Notes: a model not told the origin generated them from the letters alone. A DNA stretch of 64,000 nucleotides from Flavobacteriaceae bacterium Ga0077528 (GCA_001464475.1 LNDX01000001.1:682001-746000), one strand, 5' to 3'; positions 7,213 through 17,114 are shown, counted from the stretch's first letter. Numbers and translations are program-made.

Positions 7213-8184
7213 TTATAAAAACTTTTTCTCAACCAATTCAATAAATCTATCAGCATAATCATCTGCTCCAACCCAATTGTTATAATCTGGCTTGATGATT
7301 TCGTCAATAAAATCTTTTGCTTCTCTAAAAGTGCTAAACGTATTTAATTGTGATAAAACACGATTGTAATCTTCATTACTGTCTGCAAAAAGGAATTTTA
7401 CAAATCCCATTCTGTCATTCAATCCAATATTGATGGTTTTAGAAAGTTTATCATTCAATGAAGGTGTTTTTCCTTCAAAACGATCTACAATAATATCATC
7501 CGATTTTTCAAAAACTTCTTTTTTAGAAGTTGGAAGCGTTACATCATTTGGTTTTACAAAAACAGGTTCGGTATAATTTTGACCTAATAAATCTTCAAAA
7601 GAAATTTGCTGTGCTTTAGTCTGAACTTGATTCAGACTCTCGTCTTCTTCTGCTTTCGGTTCTTCGATTTCTGCAGTTTCAACCGGAGTTTCTGCAGCTA
7701 ATTCAAAAATAGGTTCAAAATCTAAGTCGCTTTTAGCTTCACCAACAGGAACTTTTTCTTCTTCAATTTCATCTTCTTCCTCAAGTGTGATTTCTCCAAC
7801 AATAACTGGCTCTTCTTCAACAGCTTCTTCTTGAACTTCTGTTTCTTCAGATGCAGTAACAATTTCTTGTTCAACAACTTCTTCAACTTCTGCTACAATT
7901 TCTTCCTTTTGTTCTTCAACTTCAGTAGCAATTTCTTCAACAACTACTTTTGGAGTTGCAACAACTGTTTTATTTTCAACAAAACTTTCGATTTTTTCTT
8001 CGATATCTTCGTTAGAAATATCCGATTTTACTTGCTCATAATTGTCACCATAAAACTTCAAAACCGTTAATGCTTCGTATAATTTTTGAGTTTCATGATA
8101 CAATTGATCGATTTCCGATTTGTTTTTTAGCTTCAAAACTCGGTGTGCAATGCTGATTAATTCGGCTTCCAATCTTTTTTTCAT
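7213..8184 (-). CDS. Acidic, low-complexity protein with conserved ends, unknown function
   Basis: The 323-residue protein has three parts. A basic, helical N-terminus (residues 1-75; MKKRLEAELISIAHRVL) looks able to form a coiled coil. The middle (about 80-190) is dominated by Glu, Val, Thr and Ala, such as VEEIATEVEEQKEE, and looks disordered. The folded-looking C-terminus (about 235-323) carries NIGLNDRMGFVKFLF and DYNRVLSQLNTFSTF. I recall similar proteins as uncharacterised and common in Flavobacteriia, but know no function. Its stop directly abuts the rsmI start, so coupling is likely. Confidence 0.7.
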   Translation of the reverse strand: MKKRLEAELISIAHRVLKLKNKSEIDQLYHETQKLYEALTVLKFYGDNYEQVKSDISNEDIEEKIESFVENKTVVATPKVVVEEIATEVEEQKEEIVAEVEEVVEQEIVTASEETEVQEEAVEEEPVIVGEITLEEEDEIEEEKVPVGEAKSDLDFEPIFELAAETPVETAEIEEPKAEEDESLNQVQTKAQQISFEDLLGQNYTEPVFVKPNDVTLPTSKKEVFEKSDDIIVDRFEGKTPSLNDKLSKTINIGLNDRMGFVKFLFADSNEDYNRVLSQLNTFSTFREAKDFIDEIIKPDYNNWVGADDYADRFIELVEKKFL

Positions 8185-8284
8185 ATTTTTGAAATTATAG
8201 TGACTAGCTTAAGTTGATTTATTATAAATTTGTTTTTTACAAAGTAATAAAAACAATTCCTTTTTTAAGGTCTAAAAATACAAA

Positions 8285-8911
8285 ATGTTTCTCGAAAATA
8301 CAGTAAATCATAAAGAACAATTTGGTTGGATTGAAGTAATCTGCGGTTCGATGTTTTCAGGAAAGACTGAAGAACTCATCAGAAGACTCAAAAGAGCGCA
8401 ATTTGCCAAGCAAAAAGTGGAGATTTTCAAACCTGCCATCGATACTCGATATGATGAAGAAATGGTAGTTTCTCACAATAAAAACGAAATTCGCTCAACT
8501 CCTGTTCCTGCTGCGGCTAATATTGCAATTTTGGCACAAGGTTGCGACGTGGTTGGTATTGACGAAGCACAGTTTTTTGATGATGAAATTGTAAAAATTT
8601 GTAATGATTTGGCCAATTCAGGAATTCGCGTTATCGTAGCCGGTTTGGATATGGATTTTAAAGGAAATCCTTTTGGTCCAATGCCTGCATTGATGGCAAC
8701 TGCCGAATATGTTACTAAAGTTCATGCTGTGTGCACGCGTACAGGGAACTTAGCACATTATAGTTTTAGAAAAGCCGATAGTGATAATCTAGTTTTACTT
8801 GGTGAAACAGAAGAATACGAACCATTAAGTAGAGCTGCTTACTACAAAGCCATGCGCGAAAATATGGAAGTAAAAGATGCTGAACATTTGTCGGAAGACA
8901 CAAATCCATAG
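8285..8911 (+). CDS. tdk: Thymidine kinase (type II)
   Basis: This cytosolic enzyme phosphorylates thymidine to dTMP for salvage. The 208-residue protein has the Walker A loop GSMFSGKT (residues 21-28), the DEAQFF motif with the catalytic Glu (E94), and a lasso-type C-terminal region ([12 protein letters not shown]). Most type II kinases have two CxxC zinc pairs there; this one keeps a single Cys in [11 protein letters not shown], so the structural zinc site seems lost. murF-alr starts 6 bases after the stop, suggesting an operon. Confidence 0.93.
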   Translation: MFLENTVNHKEQFGWIEVICGSMFSGKTEELIRRLKRAQFAKQKVEIFKPAIDTRYDEEMVVSHNKNEIRSTPVPAAANIAILAQGCDVVGIDEAQFFDDEIVKICNDLANSGIRVIVAGLDMDFKGNPFGPMPALMATAEYVTKVHAVCTRTGNLAHYSFRKADSDNLVLLGETEEYEPLSRAAYYKAMRENMEVKDAEHLSEDTNP

Positions 8912-8917
8912 TCTAAA

Positions 8918-11332
8918 TTGACACTTTCCATAAGAAATATCATCCCAATCATTAAAGCACAATTTGTTGGCGTTAATGAAATAGCTGTAATCGATTCGGT
9001 TTCTATTGATAGTCGTTCGCTTCAAAATTCTGAAAGCACTTTATTTTTCGCTATAGTTGGTCCAAATCATGACGGACATCATTATATTTCTAATCTAATT
9101 TCAATTGGTGTTTCCAACTTTGTAGTGAATCATGTTCCAAAAGAGTTTGAAAATAAAGCTAATTTTTTGGTGGTAGAAAATACGGTTGAAGCTTTACAAA
9201 ATTTTGCATCAGCCTACAGAAGTAATTTTGACTTTCCAATAATAGGAATCACAGGAAGTAACGGAAAAACCATCATCAAAGAATGGTTGAACTTTTTGTT
9301 AAGTCCGGATTATAATATTATTCGTTCTCCCAAAAGTTATAATTCTCAAGTTGGAGTGCCGCTTTCGGTTTTAGGAATCAATGAAAAACACAATCTCGGA
9401 ATTTTTGAAGCCGGAATCTCTACCATAAATGAGATGGAGAATCTTCAGAAAATTATCCAACCAACCATCGGAATTTTATCTAATATTATTGGGGAAAAAA
9501 TCAAAGAAAAACTAAAACTTTTTACCTCAGTTGAAGTTTTGATAATGAATACGAACAAAACGATTGAAGCTTTTTTAAATCCAAAAATAAACCGATTTAC
9601 TTGGAGTTCTGACGATAAAAAAGCCGATGTTTTTGTGATTGCAAAAGAATACCCAGATCAAACGGAACTCAAAATAACTTATCACAAACTTTGTTTTAAA
9701 ATTACAATTCCGTTTAACGATCAAGCGTCTATTGAAAATGCTATTCAATGTTTGATGGTGCTTTTGTATTTCAAATACGATCAAGATACTATTCAAAATC
9801 GTATGCAATTGCTTTATCCTGTAGAAATGCGCTTGAAAGTTAAAAACGGAAGCAACAATACAACACTTATTGATGATAGCTATAGTTCTGATTATCAATC
9901 GTTAAAAATAGCATTAGATTTTCTTGAAAGTCAGAAACAGTACAAAAAGAAAACTTTAATTCTGTCGGATATTTTTCAATCAGGATTGGTTTTGGAAGAA
10001 TTGTATTCTAAAGTTTCTCATTTAATTGTTTCCAATAAAATCAATCGTGTCATTGCTATTGGAGCAACAATTTCAACTTTTAAAAATAAGTTTCCAAATT
10101 GCATTGCATTTGAATCAACCGAAAAATTCCTTCAAAATATCGATACCATTTCTTTTGAGAATGAAACTATTTTGATAAAAGGTGCGCGCCATTTTCACTT
10201 CGAAGAAATCGTTTCAATATTGGAAGAAAAAACACATGAAACCGTTTTAGAAATCAATCTGAATGCCATTAGTCATAACTTGAATTATTTTAAATCCAAA
10301 TTAAATCCAAAGACCAAATTGATGGTTATGGTTAAAGCTTTTGGATATGGAAATGGAGGTTATGAAATCGCCAAATTGCTTTCGCATCATAAAGTTGATT
10401 ATCTTGGAGTAGCTTTCGCCGACGAAGGAATTTCTTTGAAAAACGCAGGAATTGACTTGCCGATTATGGTTTTGAATCCCGAAAACACCAGTTTTTCTGC
10501 AATTATTCAACATCAATTAGAACCCGAAATTTATTCGATAAAAGGATTGACGGCTTTCTTGAAAATTGCCGAACAAAAAAAGTTAAAGCATTTCCCAATT
10601 CATATAAAATTAGATACCGGAATGCATCGATTGGGATTTGAAGAGGAAACTATTGATGAATTAATTGCCAAACTGAAAGACAACAAAACAGTTGAGGTAA
10701 AAAGTATCTTATCACATTTGTCAGCAAGTGATGACATGAAATTTGTTGATTTTACACTTTCGCAAATTAAATTATTTGAAAAATTATCTTCCAAATTAAT
10801 CACTGAATTGCAAATAAATCCGATTCGTCATATTTTGAATACTTCTGGAATTTCTAATTATTCTCAAGCGCAATATGATATGGTTCGACTAGGAATTGGA
10901 CTTTATGGAGTTTCCAACGATGAAGACGAACAAAAATTATTAGAAAATGTCGGTACTTTAAAATCAATAATTTCTCAAATCAGAACCATTGAAGAAGGAG
11001 AAAGCGTAGGTTACAGCCGAAGATTTATGGCAACCCAAACCACAAAAGTTGCCACAATTCCAATAGGTTATGCCGACGGAATTTCAAGACATTGGGGGAA
11101 TGGAGTAGGTTATGTAACTATAAAAAATAAAAAAGCACCGATTTTAGGAAGCGTTTGTATGGATATGCTAATGGTTGACATCACCGAAATTGACTGCAAA
11201 GAAGGAACTGAAGTCACCATTTTTGGAGACAATCCAACAGTAAGTTATATGGCAAAACAACTAGGTACTATTCCTTACGAGATTATGACAAGTATCTCGC
11301 AACGCGTGAAGAGGGTTTTTTATAGAGAGTAG
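8918..11332 (+). CDS. murF-alr: Bifunctional MurF ligase / alanine racemase
   Basis: The N-terminal half (about residues 1-435) is a Mur ligase that would add D-Ala-D-Ala to UDP-MurNAc-tripeptide; its ATP loop is GITGSNGKT (110-118). The C-terminal half (about 437-804) is a PLP-dependent alanine racemase. It has the PLP lysine K473 in MVKAFGYGNG, catalytic Tyr Y699 in VGYSRRF and the conserved CMDMLMVD. The fusion couples D-Ala supply to its use and is characteristic of Bacteroidetes. No ATG fits the N-terminus; the start used is TTG, 6 bases after tdk. Confidence 0.93.
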   Translation: MTLSIRNIIPIIKAQFVGVNEIAVIDSVSIDSRSLQNSESTLFFAIVGPNHDGHHYISNLISIGVSNFVVNHVPKEFENKANFLVVENTVEALQNFASAYRSNFDFPIIGITGSNGKTIIKEWLNFLLSPDYNIIRSPKSYNSQVGVPLSVLGINEKHNLGIFEAGISTINEMENLQKIIQPTIGILSNIIGEKIKEKLKLFTSVEVLIMNTNKTIEAFLNPKINRFTWSSDDKKADVFVIAKEYPDQTELKITYHKLCFKITIPFNDQASIENAIQCLMVLLYFKYDQDTIQNRMQLLYPVEMRLKVKNGSNNTTLIDDSYSSDYQSLKIALDFLESQKQYKKKTLILSDIFQSGLVLEELYSKVSHLIVSNKINRVIAIGATISTFKNKFPNCIAFESTEKFLQNIDTISFENETILIKGARHFHFEEIVSILEEKTHETVLEINLNAISHNLNYFKSKLNPKTKLMVMVKAFGYGNGGYEIAKLLSHHKVDYLGVAFADEGISLKNAGIDLPIMVLNPENTSFSAIIQHQLEPEIYSIKGLTAFLKIAEQKKLKHFPIHIKLDTGMHRLGFEEETIDELIAKLKDNKTVEVKSILSHLSASDDMKFVDFTLSQIKLFEKLSSKLITELQINPIRHILNTSGISNYSQAQYDMVRLGIGLYGVSNDEDEQKLLENVGTLKSIISQIRTIEEGESVGYSRRFMATQTTKVATIPIGYADGISRHWGNGVGYVTIKNKKAPILGSVCMDMLMVDITEIDCKEGTEVTIFGDNPTVSYMAKQLGTIPYEIMTSISQRVKRVFYRE

Positions 11333-11375
11333 TAATATTTCTACAAAAAATATAATATTATGTTAATATTTTAAC

Positions 11376-11383
11376 TAATTTTG
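11376..11383 (+). promoter_or_regulatory. Candidate -7 promoter element for mscL
   Basis: TAATTTTG matches TAnnTTTG, 28 bases before the mscL ATG. Confidence 0.45.
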
Positions 11384-11411
11384 CACCGATAACCAATAAA
11401 AACAAAATATC

Positions 11412-11813
11412 ATGTTAAAAGAATTTAAGAATTTTATAATGACAGGAAACGTAATTGAGTTTGCTGTTGCAGTAATTATGGCAGGTGCAGTTGGTGCAGT
11501 TGTTAATGGATTTGTTGCAGATATTGCAATGCCGTTAGTAGGAATGTTAACAGGAGGAATGGATTTTTCTTCTTTCCAGTATGTTTTGTCACCAGAAGTT
11601 AAAGATGCCGCAGGTGTAGTAACTGCTCCAGAAAATGCTGTCCGTTACGGTAAATGGATTAATTCAATTGTGAGTTTAGTTGTAGTTGGATTTGTAATGT
11701 TTATGATTATCAAAGCTTACAACAAAATGAAAAAACCAGCAGAAGCTCCAGCTCCAGCAGGTCCAACTCAAGAAGAATTATTAGCAGAAATTAGAGATTT
11801 ATTGAAAAAATAA
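11412..11813 (+). CDS. mscL: Large-conductance mechanosensitive channel MscL
   Basis: MscL opens under membrane tension to release solutes during hypo-osmotic shock. The 133-residue protein has the amphipathic N-terminus (MLKEFKNFIMTGNVIEFAVAV), the pore helix with small residues (VAVIMAGAVGAVVNGFVAD), a periplasmic loop, a second helix (about 72-96) and the C-terminal helix EELLAEIRDLLKK. A short Ala/Pro linker (PAEAPAPAGP) precedes that helix. It is monocistronic, with a promoter element before it and a terminator after it. Confidence 0.97.
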   Translation: MLKEFKNFIMTGNVIEFAVAVIMAGAVGAVVNGFVADIAMPLVGMLTGGMDFSSFQYVLSPEVKDAAGVVTAPENAVRYGKWINSIVSLVVVGFVMFMIIKAYNKMKKPAEAPAPAGPTQEELLAEIRDLLKK

Positions 11814-11838
11814 TAAACCGCTACAGTATATATTCTAA

Positions 11839-11875
11839 CTAAACCGCTTCTTAATTGAGGCGGTTTTTCTTTTTT
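11839..11875 (+). terminator. Rho-independent terminator after mscL
   Basis: AAACCGCTTC and its complement GAGGCGGTTT enclose a short loop and run into TTCTTTTTT. Confidence 0.85.
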
Positions 11876-11942
11876 AATACTTCAACATTCAAAATTCCTT
11901 ACTGAATATTGAAAATTTTCTTTTTTCAAAGTATTTTCTACC

Positions 11943-11950
11943 TATTTTTG
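11943..11950 (+). promoter_or_regulatory. Candidate -7 promoter element for asd
   Basis: TATTTTTG fits TAnnTTTG and lies 26 bases before the asd ATG. Confidence 0.45.
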
Positions 11951-11976
11951 TACTTCCAAATTTTAAATATATTTAT

Positions 11977-12966
11977 ATGAGAGTTGCTGTAGTTGGTGCA
12001 ACCGGAATGGTTGGCGAAGTAATGCTTCAAGTTTTAGCTGAGAGAAATTTTCCTGTAACCGAATTGATTCCTGTAGCTTCAGAGAAATCTGTTGGTAAAG
12101 AAATTGAGTTTAAAGGAACAAAATATAAAGTGGTTGGTTTACAAACTGCTGTAGAAATGCGTCCAGATATTGCTTTATTTTCTGCTGGAGGAGAAACTTC
12201 TTTAGAATGGGCTCCAAAATTTGCAGAAGTGGGTACAACAGTGATTGACAACTCATCGGCTTGGAGAATGGATCCAACAAAAAAATTAATAGTTCCAGAA
12301 ATCAACGCTTCAGAATTAACTAAAGAAGATAAAATTATTGCCAATCCAAACTGTTCAACAATTCAAATGGTTTTGGTTTTAGCACCTTTACATAAAAAAT
12401 ATAAAATCAAACGTGTTATCGTTTCTACTTATCAATCTATTACTGGTACAGGTGTAAAAGCTGTGCAGCAATTAGAAAATGAATATGTAGGAATTCAAGG
12501 AGAAATGGCTTATAAGTATCAAATTCACAGAAATGCAATTCCTCAATGTGATAGTTTTGAAGAAAATGGTTACACTAAAGAAGAAATGAAATTGGTTCGT
12601 GAAACTCAAAAAATTATTGGGGATAAAACAATTGCTGTAACGGCAACAGCAATAAGAATACCTGTTGTTGGTGGACATAGCGAAGCTGTTAATGTGGAGT
12701 TTGCAAACGATTTTAATGTAAGTGAAATCAGAGATATTCTTCATCACACTGATGGTGTTGTAGTTCAAGATAATACAGATACTTATACTTATCCAATGCC
12801 ATTATTTGCACAAGGGAAAGATGAGGTTTTTGTGGGTAGAATTCGTCGTGATGAAAGCCAACCAAATTCTCTAAACATGTGGATTGTAGCCGATAATTTA
12901 AGAAAAGGAGCTGCAACAAATACTATTCAAATTGCAGAATATTTAGTAGCTAATAAATTAGTTTAA
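11977..12966 (+). CDS. asd: Aspartate-semialdehyde dehydrogenase
   Basis: Asd reduces aspartyl phosphate to aspartate semialdehyde with NADPH, feeding lysine/diaminopimelate, threonine and methionine synthesis. The 329-residue protein has the NADP loop GATGMVG (residues 7-13), the catalytic C126 in NPNCSTIQM, the GTGVKAVQQLENE stretch and the active-site RIPVVGGHSEAV with the catalytic His. Size and motifs match bacterial Asd. It is a single-gene unit between a promoter element and a branched terminator. Confidence 0.96.
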   Translation: MRVAVVGATGMVGEVMLQVLAERNFPVTELIPVASEKSVGKEIEFKGTKYKVVGLQTAVEMRPDIALFSAGGETSLEWAPKFAEVGTTVIDNSSAWRMDPTKKLIVPEINASELTKEDKIIANPNCSTIQMVLVLAPLHKKYKIKRVIVSTYQSITGTGVKAVQQLENEYVGIQGEMAYKYQIHRNAIPQCDSFEENGYTKEEMKLVRETQKIIGDKTIAVTATAIRIPVVGGHSEAVNVEFANDFNVSEIRDILHHTDGVVVQDNTDTYTYPMPLFAQGKDEVFVGRIRRDESQPNSLNMWIVADNLRKGAATNTIQIAEYLVANKLV

Positions 12967-12981
12967 TTAAATTCAAGTATA

Positions 12982-13033
12982 CAAACCATTTGAGTTTACA
13001 AATCTTAAAATTTGTTAATTCAAGTGGTTTTTC
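12982..13033 (+). terminator. Branched terminator after asd
   Basis: An outer stem AAACCATTTGA / TCAAGTGGTTT encloses an inner ACAAAT/ATTTGT hairpin and ends in TTTTT. Confidence 0.65.
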
Positions 13034-13059
13034 ATTGTTACTAGTATATATTTGCCGTA

Positions 13060-13413
13060 ATGAAAGGAAAATACTCTGTAGTTAGTTTGTTTTTTGGTTT
13101 GGCAATATTGTTCGCAATATTGTTACAATCCCTGCATTCCTTTCACCACATAGAAGTTGCACTTTCAGAAAAGCATTGTAATCATAAATATGCTGTTAAC
13201 AAAACTGAAATAAGTCATAGTCATCACGATTCTGACCATTGTTTTGTTTGTGAGTTTACCTTTAGTACATCCATAAAATCAGATTTTTATACTTTTAATT
13301 TCAAGAAAGTTGAGATTCCTGTTTCTTATTCTTATTTCTATTCTAGAGAAATAACCCAATCCTTTAGAGGAAGTCTTTTTGCGCTTCGAGCACCACCGAG
13401 TTTTATTGTTTAG
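13060..13413 (+). CDS. Small His/Cys-rich exported protein (DUF2946-like)
   Basis: The 117-residue protein starts with a hydrophobic signal or anchor (residues 8-25). A His- and Cys-rich stretch follows, with HSFHH, EKHCNH and HSHHDSDHCFVCEF, and it ends in FALRAPPSF. A hydrophobic start, a histidine/CxxC metal-like centre and a terminal R-x-PP recall DUF2946 proteins, which often accompany copper or zinc genes. Placement 58 bases ahead of a TonB-dependent receptor suggests a shared job in metal (zinc or copper) uptake or sensing; this is inference. A TATATTTG at 13047-13054 lies only 5 bases before the ATG, which would give an almost leaderless mRNA. Confidence 0.65.
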   Translation: MKGKYSVVSLFFGLAILFAILLQSLHSFHHIEVALSEKHCNHKYAVNKTEISHSHHDSDHCFVCEFTFSTSIKSDFYTFNFKKVEIPVSYSYFYSREITQSFRGSLFALRAPPSFIV

Positions 13414-13471
13414 CTATAATTTATCCGAAAAACATTCGGATTATATTCTATTAACAATAAAATCATTTTAA

Positions 13472-15679
13472 ATGAAATCATTTTTTATAGCCCTATTTTT
13501 AGGGTGTTCTATATTTGCCAGTGCGCAAAACAAAGTCGTTGGAGTTGTATCTGACAAACAAAACTTACCAATTTCTGCAGTTAATATTTCTATTCCAGAG
13601 CTTCACAAGGAAACAATATCTGATGAAAACGGAAAATATTTTTTTAGCAACTTACCATCAGGAAATTTCAGGATTGTTTTTTCATTTATTGGATATGAAA
13701 CTCAGTCAAAACCATTTTCTCTCAACCAAAAAGAAATTAGAATTGATGTAACTCTTGAGGAAACTATTCACCAAATGGATGAGGTAATTGTTTCTACAGC
13801 ATTCAACAAATTACAATCTCAGAATGTAATGAAGGTTGAGCACCAATCGGTGAAATCACTTCAACAAAAAGGAACTTCTACCTTGATTGAAGGTTTGGCA
13901 ACAATTCCTGGAGTTTCTCAAATTTCTACTGGAACTTCTATCGGAAAACCTGTAATTCGTGGATTAAGTGGAAATAGAGTTTTGGTTTACTCACAAGGCG
14001 TTCGTATGGAAAACCAACAATTTGGTGAAGAACACGGATTGGGCTTGAACGATGCTGGAGTAGAAAGTGTTGAGGTTATCAAAGGACCAGCTTCGTTGTT
14101 GTATGGTTCTGATGCTATTGGTGGCGTTTTATATTTTAACCCGGAAAAATTTGGAAAATCAAATACCTCACAATTAAATTTTAATCAAAAATATTTTTCA
14201 AATACCAACGGAACTAATACTTCGCTTGGATATAAATTATCTGGCGACGATTTGAAATTTTCTACTCGTGTAAGTAATAACAGGCATGCAGATTACAAAA
14301 TTGCTGATGGTGATAAAGTAACCAATACAAGATACAACGAATTGGATTTTAAATCAGGTTTAGGGTATTCCAATTCCAATTTCACAACAACTTTTAGGTA
14401 TAATTACAATAAGTTATCACTTGGAATTCCTGAGGAAGGCATTGCAGAACAATCGAATTCAAAAAAACCAGAGTTTCCTAGACAAGGTGTTATAAGTCAG
14501 ATATTGAGTTTAAACAATACAATATTTTTCAAAAACTCTAAGTTGGATGCCGATTTGGGTTACATCAATAACGACAGAAGTGAATATGAAGATAGCGATG
14601 TGGCAATTTTACAAATGAAATTGAAAACGTTGAATTATAATGTAAAATATTATTTACCAAAATTCGGAAAATTTGAATCTATAATTGGAACGCAAGGAAT
14701 GCATCAAACCAACAAAAATTCTGGTGAAGAATTGTTAATTCCGGATGCTTCAACTAATGATTTTGGTGTTTTTGGGACTATAAACTATGAATGGAATAAA
14801 AATGTAATTCAAGCTGGAGTAAGATTTGACAACAGAAATGTAACATCTGAAACTAACGGAATTGAAGGAGATGAAGGTTATTTTGCAGCCATTGATAAGA
14901 AGTTTCAAAGTTTTAATTCTTCTTTAGGATTCAAAACTAATTTGAAAGAAAATGTTATTTTAAGATTAAATGTAGCTTCTGGATTTAGAGCGCCAAATTT
15001 AGCTGAATTAACTTCCAATGGTGTTCACGAAGGAAGTAATCGCTACGAAATTGGTAATTCAGAACTAAAGAACGAGCAAAATTTTCAAACAGATTTGAAT
15101 TTAGAATACAGAAATCCGCACTTTGAGTTGTTTGTAAATGGTTTTTATAATCATATCAATAATTATATTTTTATTTCACCCAATGGAACTGTAATTGATG
15201 GGAACGATGTATATGATTATGTTCAAGCCAATGCTAATTTATTTGGTGGTGAAGCCGGAATTCACTTTCATCCGCATCCTTTAGATTGGTTGCACGTTAC
15301 AAGTAGTTTTGAAAGCGTTACCGGGAAAAGACAAAATGGCGATAACTTACCATTGATTCCTGCTAACAGATGGAATAATGCTTTAAGGACAGAGTTTAAA
15401 TCATCCAAATATTTTAAAGATGGTTTTGCTGTTTTGAATGTTGAATATACTTTACGTCAAAATAATCCAAGTCAATTTGAAACAATGACTAATGATTATA
15501 CATTATTAAATATTGGTTTTGGTGGAAAAGTCACACTAGGTAAAACCGTTTTTGATATTAATTTGAATGCAAATAATATTTTTGATAGAAATTACGTGTC
15601 TCATTTATCAAGACTAAAAACAGATGGAATTCCTAATATTGGAAGAAATATTGTTTTAGGAATTAATTTTAATATATAG
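13472..15679 (+). CDS. TonB-dependent outer-membrane receptor
   Basis: The 735-residue receptor has a signal peptide (about 1-18, ending ASAQ), a carboxypeptidase-regulatory-like beta-sandwich (about 20-105), and a plug domain (about 115-225; LIEGLATIPGVSQISTGTSI, GPASLLYGSDAIGGVL). A 22-strand barrel follows, closing with the C-terminal NIGRNIVLGINFNI. It moves a scarce ligand across the outer membrane using TonB energy. The ligand is not fixed by the sequence. The adjacent His-rich small gene points to a metal, and the relatively short barrel and HFHPHPLDWLHV loop would fit the zinc/copper receptor group. Confidence 0.9.
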   Translation: MKSFFIALFLGCSIFASAQNKVVGVVSDKQNLPISAVNISIPELHKETISDENGKYFFSNLPSGNFRIVFSFIGYETQSKPFSLNQKEIRIDVTLEETIHQMDEVIVSTAFNKLQSQNVMKVEHQSVKSLQQKGTSTLIEGLATIPGVSQISTGTSIGKPVIRGLSGNRVLVYSQGVRMENQQFGEEHGLGLNDAGVESVEVIKGPASLLYGSDAIGGVLYFNPEKFGKSNTSQLNFNQKYFSNTNGTNTSLGYKLSGDDLKFSTRVSNNRHADYKIADGDKVTNTRYNELDFKSGLGYSNSNFTTTFRYNYNKLSLGIPEEGIAEQSNSKKPEFPRQGVISQILSLNNTIFFKNSKLDADLGYINNDRSEYEDSDVAILQMKLKTLNYNVKYYLPKFGKFESIIGTQGMHQTNKNSGEELLIPDASTNDFGVFGTINYEWNKNVIQAGVRFDNRNVTSETNGIEGDEGYFAAIDKKFQSFNSSLGFKTNLKENVILRLNVASGFRAPNLAELTSNGVHEGSNRYEIGNSELKNEQNFQTDLNLEYRNPHFELFVNGFYNHINNYIFISPNGTVIDGNDVYDYVQANANLFGGEAGIHFHPHPLDWLHVTSSFESVTGKRQNGDNLPLIPANRWNNALRTEFKSSKYFKDGFAVLNVEYTLRQNNPSQFETMTNDYTLLNIGFGGKVTLGKTVFDINLNANNIFDRNYVSHLSRLKTDGIPNIGRNIVLGINFNI

Positions 15680-15684
15680 ATTTA

Positions 15685-15728
15685 TAAACCAGACAGACTT
15701 GTAAATCTGTCTGGTTTAATTTTTTTAA
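15685..15728. terminator. Bidirectional terminator between convergent genes
   Basis: AAACCAGACAGA pairs with TCTGTCTGGTTT around a nine-base loop. T-rich tails on both strands serve the TonB receptor gene and the AIM24-type gene. Confidence 0.85.
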
Positions 15729-16528
15729 AATCGATTATCTCCGTCTAATAATCTGCCAATTCCACCAAGAAGACTTCCTTCTTCTTTAGAACTTCCGCCA
15801 GCTCTAGGCGCAGAAGCGATAATTCTATCGGCAAGACGACTAAAAGGCAATGATTGAACATAAACTGTTCCAGGTCCACGAAGTGTTGCATAAAACATTC
15901 CTTCTCCTCCGAAAATCGTATTTTTAATTCCGCCGATAAATTCAATATCGTAATCAACATCTTTTGTAAATCCTACAATACAGCCAGTATCAACTTTTAA
16001 AACTTCTCCAGCAGCTAATTCTCTTTTAGCTAGAGTTCCACCTGAATGTACAAATGCCATTCCGTCTCCTTCTAGTTTTTGCATAATAAAACCTTCACCG
16101 CCAAAAAGACCACGACCAAGTTTTTTAGAAAATTCAATTCCAACAGAAACACCTTTTGCTGCACACAAAAAAGCATCTTTTTGACAAATGAATTTTCCTT
16201 GAAATTGTCGTAAATCTATCGGAATAATTTTTCCGGGATAAGGAGAAGCAAAACAAACTTTACTCTTGGTATTATTCTGATTTAAATAGGCCGTCATAAA
16301 AAGGCTTTCGCCAGTCAAAACTCTTTTTCCTGCAGAAAGTAATTTTCCAAAAACACCACCTTGATCTTGACCTGAACCATCGCCAAAAATGGTTTCCATC
16401 TTGATTCCATTGTCCATCATCATAAAACTTCCAGCTTCTGCAACGACAATTTCTTGAGGATCAAGTTCTATTTCTACATATTGCATTTCTTCACCAAAAA
16501 TTTGGTAATCTATTTCGTGAGCTTGCAT
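15725..16528 (-). CDS. TIGR00266 / AIM24 family protein
   Basis: The 267-residue soluble protein matches the TIGR00266/AIM24 group. It shows the start [21 protein letters not shown], then [32 protein letters not shown], and [15 protein letters not shown], and ends in a Gly-rich tail. The fold is a trimeric beta structure related to tryptophan RNA-binding attenuator proteins. The bacterial role is unknown; mitochondrial AIM24 affects inner-membrane organisation. It faces the TonB receptor gene across a shared terminator. Confidence 0.85.
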   Translation of the reverse strand: MQAHEIDYQIFGEEMQYVEIELDPQEIVVAEAGSFMMMDNGIKMETIFGDGSGQDQGGVFGKLLSAGKRVLTGESLFMTAYLNQNNTKSKVCFASPYPGKIIPIDLRQFQGKFICQKDAFLCAAKGVSVGIEFSKKLGRGLFGGEGFIMQKLEGDGMAFVHSGGTLAKRELAAGEVLKVDTGCIVGFTKDVDYDIEFIGGIKNTIFGGEGMFYATLRGPGTVYVQSLPFSRLADRIIASAPRAGGSSKEEGSLLGGIGRLLDGDNRF

Positions 16529-16703
16529 AATTTCAATTTTTAAGATTATTACTATTAGATAATTATTTAAACAAAAAGTTACAATGAAGATACTAAAAAC
16601 ACATCAAATGCAGAAATGTTTAAAAAATTAAGTTTTAAAATATTTATTATATAAAAAATTAATTATATTTTTACCATATTACTAACCAATAAAATAAATA
16701 TTT

Positions 16704-17078
16704 ATGAATTCAATGTTTACAAAAATTGTTAGAATACTCTTAGGGATTATACTTCTCGTTTTTGGAGCTAATAAGTTTTTTGGCTTTATTCCTCTGCCAG
16801 AATTGCCTGAACAAGCAAACAATTTTATGACCTCTTTAGGAGCAACTGGTTATGTGCTTAAAATAGTTGGAGTATTAGAGATTGTTATTGGAGCCTTACT
16901 TCTTATGAAAAAGTGGGTTGCTTTTGCGTTAACACTGCTAGCGCCAATATCAATTAACATTCTATTATTTCATTTGTTTTTAGATGTGAATGGGATAGGT
17001 GGAGCACTATTAGTGGCCATTTTAAATGGAATTTTAATTTATAAATATTGGACACATTATAAATCGTTATTTCAATAA
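16704..17078 (+). CDS. DoxX-like four-helix membrane protein
   Basis: The 124-residue protein has four hydrophobic segments and the DoxX-like signature: LLGIILLVFGANKFFGF in helix 1, LGATGYVLKIVGVLEIVIGALLL in helix 2, KKWVAFALTLLAPISINI in helix 3 and a last helix before KYWTHYK. DoxX-like proteins are small inner-membrane proteins of mixed or unknown roles. The gene stands alone and ends at a bidirectional terminator shared with mtgA. Confidence 0.8.
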   Translation: MNSMFTKIVRILLGIILLVFGANKFFGFIPLPELPEQANNFMTSLGATGYVLKIVGVLEIVIGALLLMKKWVAFALTLLAPISINILLFHLFLDVNGIGGALLVAILNGILIYKYWTHYKSLFQ

Positions 17079-17082
17079 AATA

Positions 17083-17114
17083 AAAAAGCTTCCATTTATC
17101 GGAAGCTTTTTTTT
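17083..17114. terminator. Bidirectional terminator (DoxX-like / mtgA)
   Basis: AAAAAAGCTTCC and GGAAGCTTTTTT flank a six-base loop. It lies between convergent genes and touches the mtgA stop. Confidence 0.88.

Noticed and set aside
9575..9898. A minus-strand reading frame inside murF-alr
   Set aside because: It lies opposite a well-supported ligase domain and shows no recognisable domain.
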